A DNA stretch of 64,000 nt from contig JAIFLR010000041.1 in NCBI GenBank assembly GCA_020048985.1, forward strand, positions 1 to 64,000. Direction: 5' to 3'. Shown here piece after piece: positions 25,938-34,662 of the stretch. Origin of the DNA: Halobacteriovorax sp. GTDB lineage: Bacteria > Bdellovibrionota > Bacteriovoracia > Bacteriovoracales > Bacteriovoracaceae. The notes under the pieces are model-generated. The model was not told where the DNA came from. It worked only from the letters and a program-made list of their open reading frames with translations, and did no database searches. The position numbers were made by a program, and so were the translations under genes. Each line of letters opens with the position of its first letter. Position 1 is the stretch's first letter.

Positions 25938-26479
25938 TGGACATTGAAGTACGTTATCAAAAAATCATTGCCGATCTTGAGGCGGGCTCACGCGCCCTGG
26001 TTCGCTACTCCGCCGAAGAAATTGATGAGCTGACTCAAATATTCGAGAAGGCGCTAGCCGAGGAAGATCTCACCGCCCTTGAGAAAATTCTTTGTTTAGT
26101 AGACCACAATGCTGTCGACTACGCTCCGTGGGAGCCCATCATCCTCAAGGCCTTGAGTAAAAATCTTCCCCCTCATCTCATGGTTTTTACTCTTAATTGT
26201 GCCCGAAAACACATCATTCAGGCACGCTTCAAAAAGGGCCACCGACTCGATTTTGATTTTCTGCAGGCACTTAAAAAACTTCTTTTCTCTTCTTCTCCCG
26301 AAATCGTCGAATGGACTCTGAGGACCATCGAAGAATGTGGCAATCAAGGAGTTTTCTTTTTACAGGATTTTGATAAAATCAAACCACCACCATGGAAATG
26401 GTTTAACCAACATCAAAGATCCATAAGGGAAATAATAGCGATGTTGGAAAGACGATGGAGTCGTTTTGGAAAAGTTTAA
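25937..26479 (+). CDS. Hypothetical helical protein
   Basis: A 180-residue all-helical cytoplasmic protein of HEAT-like outline (repeated helices with LxxxL patterns at about 35-150). No family recognised. ATG 25937 overlaps the preceding stop, so a longer frame beginning inside the lipoprotein gene is not used. It overlaps the zinc-ribbon protein by 14 bases, part of a run of tightly coupled genes from 25071 to 28251. Confidence 0.65.
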   Translation: MDIEVRYQKIIADLEAGSRALVRYSAEEIDELTQIFEKALAEEDLTALEKILCLVDHNAVDYAPWEPIILKALSKNLPPHLMVFTLNCARKHIIQARFKKGHRLDFDFLQALKKLLFSSSPEIVEWTLRTIEECGNQGVFFLQDFDKIKPPPWKWFNQHQRSIREIIAMLERRWSRFGKV

Positions 26480-26810
26480 TCACAAAGATCCCCACGAAAT
26501 CCTCAATCACATCAAGAAATTGGAAAATGCGGTAGACCAACCTCTTCTTGACCTTGAAAAACGTGAAGACGTCAGAGTCAAAATAAGAGTCGATAACAAA
26601 GTCGGCCCGGCCATGTTCAAAAGTGATCCTCTCATTCCTAATGGTTACATTGCCAATGAACTCACCATTCGTGCCATGAGACCGGATATCTTTGTTCTGG
26701 GAGACACACTTGAAGATCTAAGCTCCATTCACCACTGTGCTTGTGGTAAAAGTTTCGACGTACAATTCTGGAAGATATGTCCCTACTGTGCTCGTTCATT
26801 TAACCTTTAG
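26466..26810 (+). CDS. Zinc-ribbon protein of unknown function
   Basis: A 114-residue protein with C91-x-C93 and C105-xx-C108 (CACGK.., CPYC), a four-cysteine zinc-ribbon pattern at the C-terminus. The N-terminal part is an amphipathic helix followed by a charged strand region. The start is a TTG inside the preceding gene; there is no other upstream start in frame that fits. The role is unknown, possibly nucleic-acid or protein binding. Confidence 0.6.
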   Translation: MEKFNHKDPHEILNHIKKLENAVDQPLLDLEKREDVRVKIRVDNKVGPAMFKSDPLIPNGYIANELTIRAMRPDIFVLGDTLEDLSSIHHCACGKSFDVQFWKICPYCARSFNL

Positions 26811-26851
26811 ATTTTTTGACGATGTCCTAAAAAAAGCTCACAATAGCTGTA

Positions 26852-27883
26852 ATGCTAATTGTACAAAAATTTCACTCCATTCACGAAATAGATCCGGAAT
26901 TTATTCCAAGCCTTGAGCTTTTGCTTCAGGAGGATGTTCCTAGCTTCAAAAATCTGGTGGAAAAGCATGATCTAGCACCTGAGGGAGATGTTTTCACCTA
27001 TTTCCTCTTCTTTGGTCCAACTCAGAACACCCCTATTGGTTTTGCACAACTTTGTATCCACCCATTAAAGGGCGAGAACTTAGTCAGCTGGCAGCAGAAA
27101 GTTTTTAAATTCTGGAAGAAAGATCATCTTCACTGGAAGAGCCTTACCTGGAAAGTTGGTGATGGAAATTCTGGTCTGTTTGTTTTTGATCCCCGCTTTT
27201 CAAAATCAGGCAAAGATAAGATCCAGGAACTCATCAAAGAATACGAATCACGCCCTGAAATAAAATCTCAGGAGTTATTTTTAATCAAAGGCCTTCAGGA
27301 TTTTCAAACAAGCTGGTCCACGGATAACAAGCAGGTCAAAGACCGCTACGTTCTTGAGCCACTAACGAAGTCATCAAAATCTTATCAGGAATATTTGAAT
27401 GCGCTTCACCCTGACGTTAGTGAGCATGTCAAACAAGGCTGGAAGGAACTTCACCAAAAGAGCAAAGTTGAACTTGGAGATTATGTCTCAGCGAAAGAAA
27501 CCCCACAGACAATTCCTATAGATGAAAAAGTTCTTAAACAATGGGACAAGCTTGGTGTTCAGATTCTCACCTTTGAAAAAGACCTCAAAGTTCTTGGATG
27601 CCTCACCGTTCAGAAGGGAAAAAACGGAAATATATTTTTTGAGCCTTATCCGTTTGAAGCTCAGGGAGAAGTCACTGTCAATGATGAGCTATATACCCAG
27701 TACGCCCTTTTGAAATTCTTTGAAATGCCTGAGGCTAGAAAGTGTCATATGTTGAAGTTTGGAACAAAATTAGTTTTTGAAGAAAAAGAAGACTTAAAAT
27801 TTTTCCAAGAGCAAGGTTTTCAATTTAAAACGATATCTCATCAAAATTTCTCAAGACTTCCAGTCTCGGCCAAGCCGCTATGA
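26852..27883 (+). CDS. Hypothetical protein, faint GNAT-like pattern
   Basis: A 343-residue cytoplasmic protein in two similar halves, each with strands around PIGFAQL or LGCLTV followed by a long helix. The outline recalls a tandem acyltransferase (GNAT) fold but lacks a clear acetyl-CoA loop (RxxGxG/A), so I leave it unassigned. It overlaps the haemoglobin gene by 4 bases (ATGA), so the two are coupled. Confidence 0.6.
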   Translation: MLIVQKFHSIHEIDPEFIPSLELLLQEDVPSFKNLVEKHDLAPEGDVFTYFLFFGPTQNTPIGFAQLCIHPLKGENLVSWQQKVFKFWKKDHLHWKSLTWKVGDGNSGLFVFDPRFSKSGKDKIQELIKEYESRPEIKSQELFLIKGLQDFQTSWSTDNKQVKDRYVLEPLTKSSKSYQEYLNALHPDVSEHVKQGWKELHQKSKVELGDYVSAKETPQTIPIDEKVLKQWDKLGVQILTFEKDLKVLGCLTVQKGKNGNIFFEPYPFEAQGEVTVNDELYTQYALLKFFEMPEARKCHMLKFGTKLVFEEKEDLKFFQEQGFQFKTISHQNFSRLPVSAKPL

Positions 27884-28251
27884 CTGAGCGAGATTGGATC
27901 CTTCATGTTGTTCATGCTTTTTATCAAAAGGCAAAAGATGATGTTCTAATCGGTTATCATTTCAGAATCATCAAGGACTTTGACAGCCACATCCCCCGTA
28001 TCGCCACCTTCTGGGACCTGCAACTTTTGGGCTCAACTCAAAGACCATTCACTGAACCTTTTGATGTCATGAAAGTTCATATCCCTCTTCAAATTAAACG
28101 TGGAGAATTAGGGCGATGGCTTTTGTTGTTTAGAAAAACGTTGGATGAAGAGGTCGCTACTCGACCGGAGTTCGCCGCCTTGAAAGAACTATGGCTGACT
28201 CGCTTAATTTTTTTTGAAGGAGTCTTTCTAAGGTTTTTTGGCTTCGAGTGA
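27880..28251 (+). CDS. Group III truncated haemoglobin
   Basis: A 123-residue haem protein. Features of group III globins are visible: FYQKAKDDVLIGYHF near the start, HIPRIATFWDLQLLG (FW at 44-45), the proximal histidine H67 in KVHIPL, and GRWLLLFRKTLDE with W80. These globins bind O2 or NO and are often linked to nitrosative stress or microaerobic life. It is coupled to the preceding gene. The 3' end overlaps the convergent lipoprotein by 24 bases. Confidence 0.82.
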   Translation: MTERDWILHVVHAFYQKAKDDVLIGYHFRIIKDFDSHIPRIATFWDLQLLGSTQRPFTEPFDVMKVHIPLQIKRGELGRWLLLFRKTLDEEVATRPEFAALKELWLTRLIFFEGVFLRFFGFE

Positions 28252-28596
28252 TTGCACCACGAATTTTTCAAGCACTGGCTCACCAGTGACATCATCAAAC
28301 AGCCAGTTTCTCACGTAATAGCCACGAACCTTCTTGGCCGCAAACTTTGCTTGTTCTTCTGTCGTAAACTCTACTGCAATAAAATCTAATTTCTGAACTT
28401 GGACAATGTGTCCTGAAATACACCCTTCAGTATAGTCACCGCAACTAACTCCTTCCGCCATTGATTTAGGGAGGATAAAAGTAGTAGTTGCATCGGCAGC
28501 CTTGGCCTTAGCATAAATTTCCTCTTTGCTGTACTTGAGTTCTTTAGTGCAGGACATAAAGAGGAAGATAAGAAATAAAACTGAAAATGACTTCAT
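28228..28596 (-). CDS. Small lipoprotein
   Basis: A 122-residue protein with lipobox LFMSC (Cys16), then a mature alpha/beta domain with two nearby cysteines (SCGDYTEGC) that could pair. The pattern VQKLDFIAVEFTTEEQAKFAAKKV resembles an RRM-like ferredoxin fold used in protein binding. No family assigned. It overlaps the haemoglobin gene by 24 bases at the 3' end. Confidence 0.65.
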   Translation of the reverse strand: MKSFSVLFLIFLFMSCTKELKYSKEEIYAKAKAADATTTFILPKSMAEGVSCGDYTEGCISGHIVQVQKLDFIAVEFTTEEQAKFAAKKVRGYYVRNWLFDDVTGEPVLEKFVVQSLEAKKP

Positions 28597-28733
28597 ACAA
28601 AAAGTTTAAACCATTTTGGCCCAATGTCTATAACGCTTTACTCACCCAAAGTTGATTTCAGGTGAAGATACGCAGCACCGTCTAGGCATTTGATCTTTGA
28701 AAAGATAAACCATCCTCTGAAAATGGAGGTCCA

Positions 28734-29561
28734 ATGAAAAAAATCATCGTCTCTTGTTTGATGTTAACCGCTCTGCCCGCAGTGGCAGATGTGGTGACAA
28801 GCACTATTCATTCAGTTGAAAAAGTGAAAAACAACTATCTCGTGAAGTTTGAAAACGGACGGGTAGCCTTCGTTTCCAATCAGAACAAAATGTTTGGTGT
28901 CCAAAATCTACACGCCCTTAAGGGCGCCAGAGTTGAGGCCAAACTCGGTAGCGACTACTCCCTTCAATCTATTCAATCAATCGAGTCAGCTCCAGAGAAT
29001 GTAAAAAGTCTTCCCTCATTTGAAATCGTGGAGCCACCGACCTATGAACCAACGGTGATTCCAAGCTTAGCTGAGGCCAATAAGATCTTCAAACGCCTAA
29101 ACCCCAACTACAAGCGTGCTTCGGAATGCTCCAATCGAGCACATGTATGGGCAAGTGAAGAATTTAAGAAAAATAATATAAAATCCATGAAAGTTTTTGC
29201 TCTCTTCACCGCCTCATATATCGACCGAGTACGGTTTAAATGGTGGTACCACGTGGCCCCGATGTTTGCCGTTAATGAAGACGGAAGAATTGAAAGAAGA
29301 GTCATGGACTATATGTTCAATCACCATCCTGTAACCGTAAAAGAATGGACCGACCAATTTGTCTTTAGTAAACGTCCCTGCCTACCTACCACCAGATTTT
29401 CAGAATATGACGTTAATCCCCAGACGGAGGACTGTTATTTAATGGATGGAACCATGTATGACTGGACTCCAACCGACTTAAGCAATCGTGAATTACAAGG
29501 CAGATATAAAACTGATTTTTCACAAGGCGAAATCCGCGCCGCTTACAGCGAGGCATTTTAA
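28734..29561 (+). CDS. Exported protein-glutamine deamidase (protein glutaminase-like)
   Basis: A 275-residue protein with signal peptide (1-18, AVA cleavage) and an N-terminal domain, then a catalytic domain from about 110. It has CSNRAHVW with C132, WWYHVAP with H173 and RVMDYMF with D192. This order and spacing (41 and 19 residues) matches the Cys-His-Asp triad of Chryseobacterium protein glutaminase, which converts protein-bound glutamine to glutamate. Assigned by motif from memory of the family. It is directly followed by a lipoprotein gene with no gap and faces the transglutaminase-like gene. Confidence 0.75.
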   Translation: MKKIIVSCLMLTALPAVADVVTSTIHSVEKVKNNYLVKFENGRVAFVSNQNKMFGVQNLHALKGARVEAKLGSDYSLQSIQSIESAPENVKSLPSFEIVEPPTYEPTVIPSLAEANKIFKRLNPNYKRASECSNRAHVWASEEFKKNNIKSMKVFALFTASYIDRVRFKWWYHVAPMFAVNEDGRIERRVMDYMFNHHPVTVKEWTDQFVFSKRPCLPTTRFSEYDVNPQTEDCYLMDGTMYDWTPTDLSNRELQGRYKTDFSQGEIRAAYSEAF

Positions 29562-30203
29562 ATGAAAAAGATTAATAAACTAATTCCTGCAGCATGTTTA
29601 TTGGCCCTTGCATCTTGTGGAGGCAGTGGAAGCAGTGCGAGTGGTGGCGGTGGCACCAGACCAGCTGATGACCCGAGAGAAGAGATGCAAGCAGCGGAGG
29701 GAACTTATAAAGCGATACTCAGACCCTACAATTTTACTGTGGCCGGCTGGATTCCTAACGGAATGACCGATATCAAAATCACTGGTCATATGATTGAGGT
29801 CAAATCGTGGCTTGATGATGCTGCCAATGTTGTGCATATGCAAAATATTCATCTTGGTACTGAGTGTCCAACCATCGCCAATGATTCAAATGGAGATGGC
29901 TTCGTAGATTTCAATGAGTCAGTGCAAGTCTCCAAACAAATCCTACTTCATCTGGATGCAGATATAGAGTCTCAATCAGAAATCAGTGTCTATCCTAAAG
30001 GCAATTTCACCTATTTCCAAACGGCTTCGCTCTCGTCTTTGATCCCGCTAAACTTGGAAGGGAAAGTGATTATCGTAACTGGAGCAGCAGCAAACCGTGG
30101 GCTTCCCGCAACGGTAAGTCAGATCAATAATCAAACCCGAGAATTCTCGATTCCAATCGCGTGTGGGGTGATTGAAAGAATGCCTGAGATTGCAAACAAC
30201 TAA
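29562..30203 (+). CDS. Lipoprotein with an EF-hand-like loop
   Basis: A 213-residue protein with lipobox LASC (about residue 19) followed by a Gly/Ser linker, then a beta-rich domain. The segment DSNGDGFVDFNE matches a calcium-binding EF-hand loop (Asp at positions 1, 5 and 9, Gly at 6, Glu at 12). Two cysteines at about 107 and 201 may pair. It begins immediately after the glutaminase-like gene stop, so the two are cotranscribed and may be functionally linked, for example as inhibitor or anchor (inference). Confidence 0.72.
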   Translation: MKKINKLIPAACLLALASCGGSGSSASGGGGTRPADDPREEMQAAEGTYKAILRPYNFTVAGWIPNGMTDIKITGHMIEVKSWLDDAANVVHMQNIHLGTECPTIANDSNGDGFVDFNESVQVSKQILLHLDADIESQSEISVYPKGNFTYFQTASLSSLIPLNLEGKVIIVTGAAANRGLPATVSQINNQTREFSIPIACGVIERMPEIANN

Positions 30204-30236
30204 AAAAAAAGCCACCTCAAGGGTGGCTTTTTTAAT
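30204..30236. terminator. Bidirectional terminator between convergent genes
   Basis: An A9 run, stem GCCACC/GGTGGC with a five-base loop, then T6. It works for both the lipoprotein transcript and the opposing transglutaminase-like gene. Confidence 0.9.
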
Positions 30237-31408
30237 TAACGTCTTATCGGAGAATAAATTTTACCTAACCCACCCAACGGTACTGGTGAATTCTTAAAGG
30301 TGGCCGTTCGCTGAAACATCCATAGGAAGTCAGGTCTGGTTTCTGAGATCCACGAGCCGCCAATAACTTTTCCAGCAGCATCAATTTCAACGTAGTACTC
30401 GTAAGGCTTAAAACGAAACTCCTGGTGAACTGTGCCTGTGACAGGACTTTTTGAAACAAAGTTCTTTTTGCCTTCAGCAGCAAGTTGTGGCGTATAAAAC
30501 TTTAACTCTTCACCATAAGTCATTTTTGTATGAACACGAACTTTGCGTGCAACTCCTCCAGCTCTTTCTGATTCAGAAATGGCTTCTTCACCAACAATCG
30601 CCGATTCATAACTCGTCACAGGTTGGTTCCACACATCATTGTATCGATCAATATCGGCGACAAATCCCCTGCCGTGAATTCCCAGCATATTCGTTAAGAC
30701 CACGTGAAAGGCACCTGCATTGACGTCTTTGCAGTCAGGGCTATTAGCATCCTCATCTGAAGGTGGGTTGGTGTTTCTATCACGATTGTCGCCTTCTCCT
30801 GGCACTTTACCGCTAACCTTACAGCGTCTACCGGTAAAAGAATAAGCTCCACCGAAATTGGAAGCCTCATGCGCAGCAAGTAAAGCCTTCACATCTGACG
30901 ATCCAAAAGGAACTTTGATACCATCTGGATTTGTCACTAGAACTTTGGCCGGCTCCGGATAATTGGTCGCTGCTTGTGACCAGCCATGGCAAATGCCTTC
31001 CCACCATAAATCTCGAGGCGAAAATTTTCCAAGCATTTTTCTAGTCAGGGTGTAGTTGTAGTCGCCCATTGCTACATCATACATTTCAGCAGGAGAAAGC
31101 TGCGAGAGTTCCTGCATATTCATTCTTTTCAATTCATCTTTTGAATAGAATTTATATTTAAACGGCTCCGGATTTGGATGACTCCAGCGGTAAGCAATTC
31201 CACCCACGTTTGATGGCCAGTAGGTTTCAGACCACCCATACCTGTCATCAAGCTGTTCCCCATTTGTTGGGAGTTGTTTGAAATTCATAATCATCTCAGT
31301 GCCGGCCAATTTTTTAAAAAAGACTGGACTATTACCTTCCTCAAATCTTTCTGCGTGCGCCAAATGAGGGGCCAGAGTTGCAAAAGCCAAGAGAAGAACA
31401 GTTTTCAT
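30236..31408 (-). CDS. Exported transglutaminase-elicitor family protein
   Basis: A 390-residue protein with signal peptide (1-19, AHA cleavage). The core WWEGICHGWSQAA holds the putative catalytic C140. It is followed by EPAKVL.., PFGSSDVKAL and, after an insert, AFHVVLTN (H235) and FVADID (D252/D254), the Cys-His-Asp layout of the TGase-elicitor family first known from oomycete GP42. Such enzymes cross-link protein Gln to Lys. ATG 31408 has AAGGA 6 bases upstream. Convergent with the glutaminase operon. Confidence 0.82.
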   Translation of the reverse strand: MKTVLLLAFATLAPHLAHAERFEEGNSPVFFKKLAGTEMIMNFKQLPTNGEQLDDRYGWSETYWPSNVGGIAYRWSHPNPEPFKYKFYSKDELKRMNMQELSQLSPAEMYDVAMGDYNYTLTRKMLGKFSPRDLWWEGICHGWSQAATNYPEPAKVLVTNPDGIKVPFGSSDVKALLAAHEASNFGGAYSFTGRRCKVSGKVPGEGDNRDRNTNPPSDEDANSPDCKDVNAGAFHVVLTNMLGIHGRGFVADIDRYNDVWNQPVTSYESAIVGEEAISESERAGGVARKVRVHTKMTYGEELKFYTPQLAAEGKKNFVSKSPVTGTVHQEFRFKPYEYYVEIDAAGKVIGGSWISETRPDFLWMFQRTATFKNSPVPLGGLGKIYSPIRR

Positions 31409-31589
31409 TTTCCATCCTTGTTTAAGTAAACGCGACAAACTTATAACTTAGTCGTGCATCTAGCGAAAGCCTGGAAGAGATATTGGAAGATAATTTTACA
31501 GTGGGGATTCAAGCAGCTGGAATAGTGATTGATGACTTAAGATATGGGCATCGCAGTAATTAAAAAAATTAAGCAATGCCCTGAGAAAA

Positions 31590-32498
31590 TTAGAACACCG
31601 TTTCTTTTAATGTCATTTCAAGAGTCGGGTAGCGGAATCTGAATTTTGCTTCTTTGAATTTTATTGGAAGAACTTTTTGACCTCCGAGAAGAATCTGAGA
31701 CATATCACCGAATATTATTTTGAGCGCAAATCCCGGAACGGGAATAAAAGCTGGTCGTCTCAAAACTTTTCCAAGTACTTTTGTAAATTCAGAGTTCGTT
31801 GCAGGATAAGGAGCTGTTCCATTCAGAGCACCTTTGATTTCATTATTCTTTAGCGCCTCGATATACATTGAAGCTAAATCCTCAATATGAATCCAACTCA
31901 TGTATTGGTTACCTGAACCTAATGGTCCGCCGGCCCCCATTTTGAAAGGAGGAAGCATTTTAGCCAGTGCTCCACCACGCTTACCTAGAACAACGCCGAC
32001 TCGAATAAGCACGACTCGCGCACCAAAGTTGCGCGCCTTATTAGCTTCATTTTCCCAATCTTTACAAACTTTCGCCAAAAAATCGTCAGCAAGAGTTGAA
32101 GACTCATTGATTTCTTCAGACCCTCTGTTGCCGTAGATACCAATAGCTGAAGTAGAAACAAAAACTTTAGGTTTGATATTAAGCTTCTCAATGACTTCAA
32201 CTAACTTTCTAGTTCCGTGAATACGAGAGTCATAAATATTCTTTTTATGCTCATCACTCCAACGTTCAGCAATTGTTTCCCCCATCAGGTTGATCACGCC
32301 GTCAGCACCTTCTAAAGCTTCAGCGGGGGGAAGAGTCTCAGTGTCATTCCACTGATAGTATTTACACGCACTACCTAGAGTCATAGCAGCTCTGGCCACA
32401 TTTCGCGTCAGGACAATCACTTCATCCCCTGAAGCCAATAATTTTTGAACTATTACTTTTCCAACAAAACCGGTAGCCCCAGTAATTACAACTTTCAT
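31590..32498 (-). CDS. NAD(P)-dependent epimerase-like protein, YfcH family
   Basis: A 302-residue SDR-type enzyme of the TIGR01777 family. It has GATGFVGKVIVQKLL for nucleotide binding, the catalytic STSAIGIYG segment (Tyr of YxxxK-type) and a C-terminal DUF1731 tail (LLGGQKVLPIKF..FRYP). Its substrate is unknown; the family is linked to nucleoside-diphosphate sugar or lipid metabolism. It stands alone. Confidence 0.85.
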   Translation of the reverse strand: MKVVITGATGFVGKVIVQKLLASGDEVIVLTRNVARAAMTLGSACKYYQWNDTETLPPAEALEGADGVINLMGETIAERWSDEHKKNIYDSRIHGTRKLVEVIEKLNIKPKVFVSTSAIGIYGNRGSEEINESSTLADDFLAKVCKDWENEANKARNFGARVVLIRVGVVLGKRGGALAKMLPPFKMGAGGPLGSGNQYMSWIHIEDLASMYIEALKNNEIKGALNGTAPYPATNSEFTKVLGKVLRRPAFIPVPGFALKIIFGDMSQILLGGQKVLPIKFKEAKFRFRYPTLEMTLKETVF

Positions 32499-32620
32499 AA
32501 AATAACCTTTTTATAATTTTTCACATCTTACCCCTTTGGGGACCTCTATAGTATATACAAATTTTAGACATGGAGAAACTCTAACTACCAAGTTTTAGCG
32601 TTCTGGGTTAATCATTAGGC

Positions 32621-33475
32621 ATGAGTATTCAGAACGAAGAAATCATCATTATAGGGGCAGGGATCACTGGTTTGCATCTTGCTCAATGCCTTAAGCTCCG
32701 TCATCAGGGCTGTCTCATCCTGGAGAAATCCAAAGGGCTTGGAGGCAGAGTGGCCACAAGAAGGATTGATGACTTGGGTCTTGATCATGGTGCAGCTTTC
32801 CTCGACTCAGTCATTGCCACACAGCTTAATCCTGAGGTCTGCAAAAAAGGATTTTTTTTCCACGGGGGAATGAATTCTTTGGCCAAGGAATTGGGGAAAA
32901 ATCTAAACGTCTCCAAAAGTCAGAAAGTTCAAAAAATTTCCCAATCGGGCCTCGGATGGAGTTTACAAACAGAAGATGGAGCAAGCTTCTTTTGCAAAAA
33001 ACTCATTCTCACTGCTCCTCTGCCTCAGGCGCTGGAGCTTTTATCTCAAAATTCCTTGAGTCCAGCTTCGCTTGAACTTGGAATAAAATATTCCAAAGCC
33101 ATTATATATTTGGCCATCCTTAACGACATTCCAGCAGATGCAGTTTCAAGCAATTTTGAAAATCATGAATTTCTCCTGATGAGGGAGCGCCACCTCCATC
33201 CAAGAGGTTTAGTCGTTCAGCTGTCTCAGGATTTTTCAGAGAAATATTTCGAAAAAACAGATGAAGAAATACTTTCATTGATTGCTCCTGTCATCGCCCA
33301 ATCTCCATTTGCTGAGGCAACAGTCGAAAAATTTGAGTTGAAAAAATGGCGTTACTCTCGCCCACTTTCCACTTACTCATCTCCCTATATAGAAATTCAT
33401 CCTGGACTCTTCCTTTGTGGGGACGCCTTTGGTTCTCCTTTTACAAGCGCTGAGGCCCTGGCCCAAGTCCTATAA
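32621..33475 (+). CDS. Renalase-like FAD-dependent oxidoreductase
   Basis: A 284-residue flavoprotein with the FAD-binding GxGxxG motif IIGAGITGLHLAQ, the following LEKSKGLGGR(V)ATRR and a C-terminal GDAFGSPF strand (GD motif). This is the renalase/amine-oxidase-like family, shorter than most amine oxidases. The substrate is unknown. It sits 60 bases upstream of the patatin gene in the same direction. Confidence 0.78.
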   Translation: MSIQNEEIIIIGAGITGLHLAQCLKLRHQGCLILEKSKGLGGRVATRRIDDLGLDHGAAFLDSVIATQLNPEVCKKGFFFHGGMNSLAKELGKNLNVSKSQKVQKISQSGLGWSLQTEDGASFFCKKLILTAPLPQALELLSQNSLSPASLELGIKYSKAIIYLAILNDIPADAVSSNFENHEFLLMRERHLHPRGLVVQLSQDFSEKYFEKTDEEILSLIAPVIAQSPFAEATVEKFELKKWRYSRPLSTYSSPYIEIHPGLFLCGDAFGSPFTSAEALAQVL

Positions 33476-33537
33476 CTGCCTAATCAGATCGGATAACATC
33501 CTCGTGCAAATTTTACGGGATTTGGCATAATGAAGTG

Positions 33538-34662
33538 ATGAAGAAAAATCTTGGTTTGGTCATGACAGGCGGTGGTGCAAGAGCGGCCTATCAAGTTGGT
33601 GTTGTTCGGGCGATTTACGAAATATTAAAAAAGGACACCGGTCTTTTTGATGTCATCACCGGAAACTCCGCCGGAGCTATCAACTCGACCTATCTTGCTG
33701 CCAATGCCAGAGACTGGGATGTGGCGACTGCTAACTTGATTTCCCTTTGGAAAAGAATCAAGCCTCAGAATGTTTATGATTTACGTGCCAGAACCATTTC
33801 GGAATTAGGAATGAAGTGGCTAGGCGGAGCTGTCTTTGGTGGGATGACAACTACAGGAAGTCATATCAACCATCTTCTTGATACCGCTCCTCTGAGAAAA
33901 CTTCTGTCACGAGAAATAGATTTTAATCACATCCAGCAAAACATTAAAGATAACACTCTAAGGGGTGTGGCCCTCTCGACCACTAACTACAATTCTGGAA
34001 GTAACGTGGTTTATTTTCAAGGGGCGCTAGATATAGAAAACTGGGCACGCAGTGATCGCTTTTCAATCAGAGAAGACATCAATATTGATCAGCTCATGGC
34101 CTCTTCGGCCATTCCGTTTTTCTTTCCTCCAATTCAAGTGGGAGATAGTTATTATGGGGACGGATGCGTAAGGCAAACAACCCCTCTTTCTCCTGCGATA
34201 CATCTCGGGGCCGAAAAAATTATTGCCATTGGCGTGAGATACCCCCACAACCAGGCACGTATGCAAGACCTCGCCCTCTCTCCCTTTAAGAATCCAACCA
34301 TCGGACAAATTACCGGAGTGATGATGAATGCCGTCTTCCTCGATTCTCTTGAGGCAGATGTAGAAAGAATGATGAAGATAAACTCTTTAATCAAAGAAGG
34401 TCACCGGGATGGATTTAAGGCGATCCCTATTCTGATGCTAAGACCCTCACGGGATCTGGGAAAAATGACCGAAAAATTAAACGAGGAGTTGCCTGCGACT
34501 CTTAGGTATTTACTCAAAGGTATTGGTGTGACTGAACACGAAGGGCTGGATCTTTTAAGTTACCTGGCCTTTGATCAATCTTATACCGTTCCACTTATGG
34601 ATCTGGGCTATGAAGATACGATCAAACGCTCAAGCGAGATCCAGGATTTTAACGGCGTTTAA
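33538..34662 (+). CDS. Patatin-like phospholipase
   Basis: A 374-residue enzyme with the three family motifs: oxyanion loop GGGARAAY at 11-18, nucleophile motif G-N-S-A-G with S44, and the catalytic D208 in DGC. It hydrolyses membrane lipids through a Ser-Asp dyad. No signal peptide is present, so it acts inside or is exported another way. The start is ATG 33538; a GTG at 33535 is possible. Its 3' end overlaps the helicase gene by 14 bases. Confidence 0.9.
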   Translation: MKKNLGLVMTGGGARAAYQVGVVRAIYEILKKDTGLFDVITGNSAGAINSTYLAANARDWDVATANLISLWKRIKPQNVYDLRARTISELGMKWLGGAVFGGMTTTGSHINHLLDTAPLRKLLSREIDFNHIQQNIKDNTLRGVALSTTNYNSGSNVVYFQGALDIENWARSDRFSIREDINIDQLMASSAIPFFFPPIQVGDSYYGDGCVRQTTPLSPAIHLGAEKIIAIGVRYPHNQARMQDLALSPFKNPTIGQITGVMMNAVFLDSLEADVERMMKINSLIKEGHRDGFKAIPILMLRPSRDLGKMTEKLNEELPATLRYLLKGIGVTEHEGLDLLSYLAFDQSYTVPLMDLGYEDTIKRSSEIQDFNGV

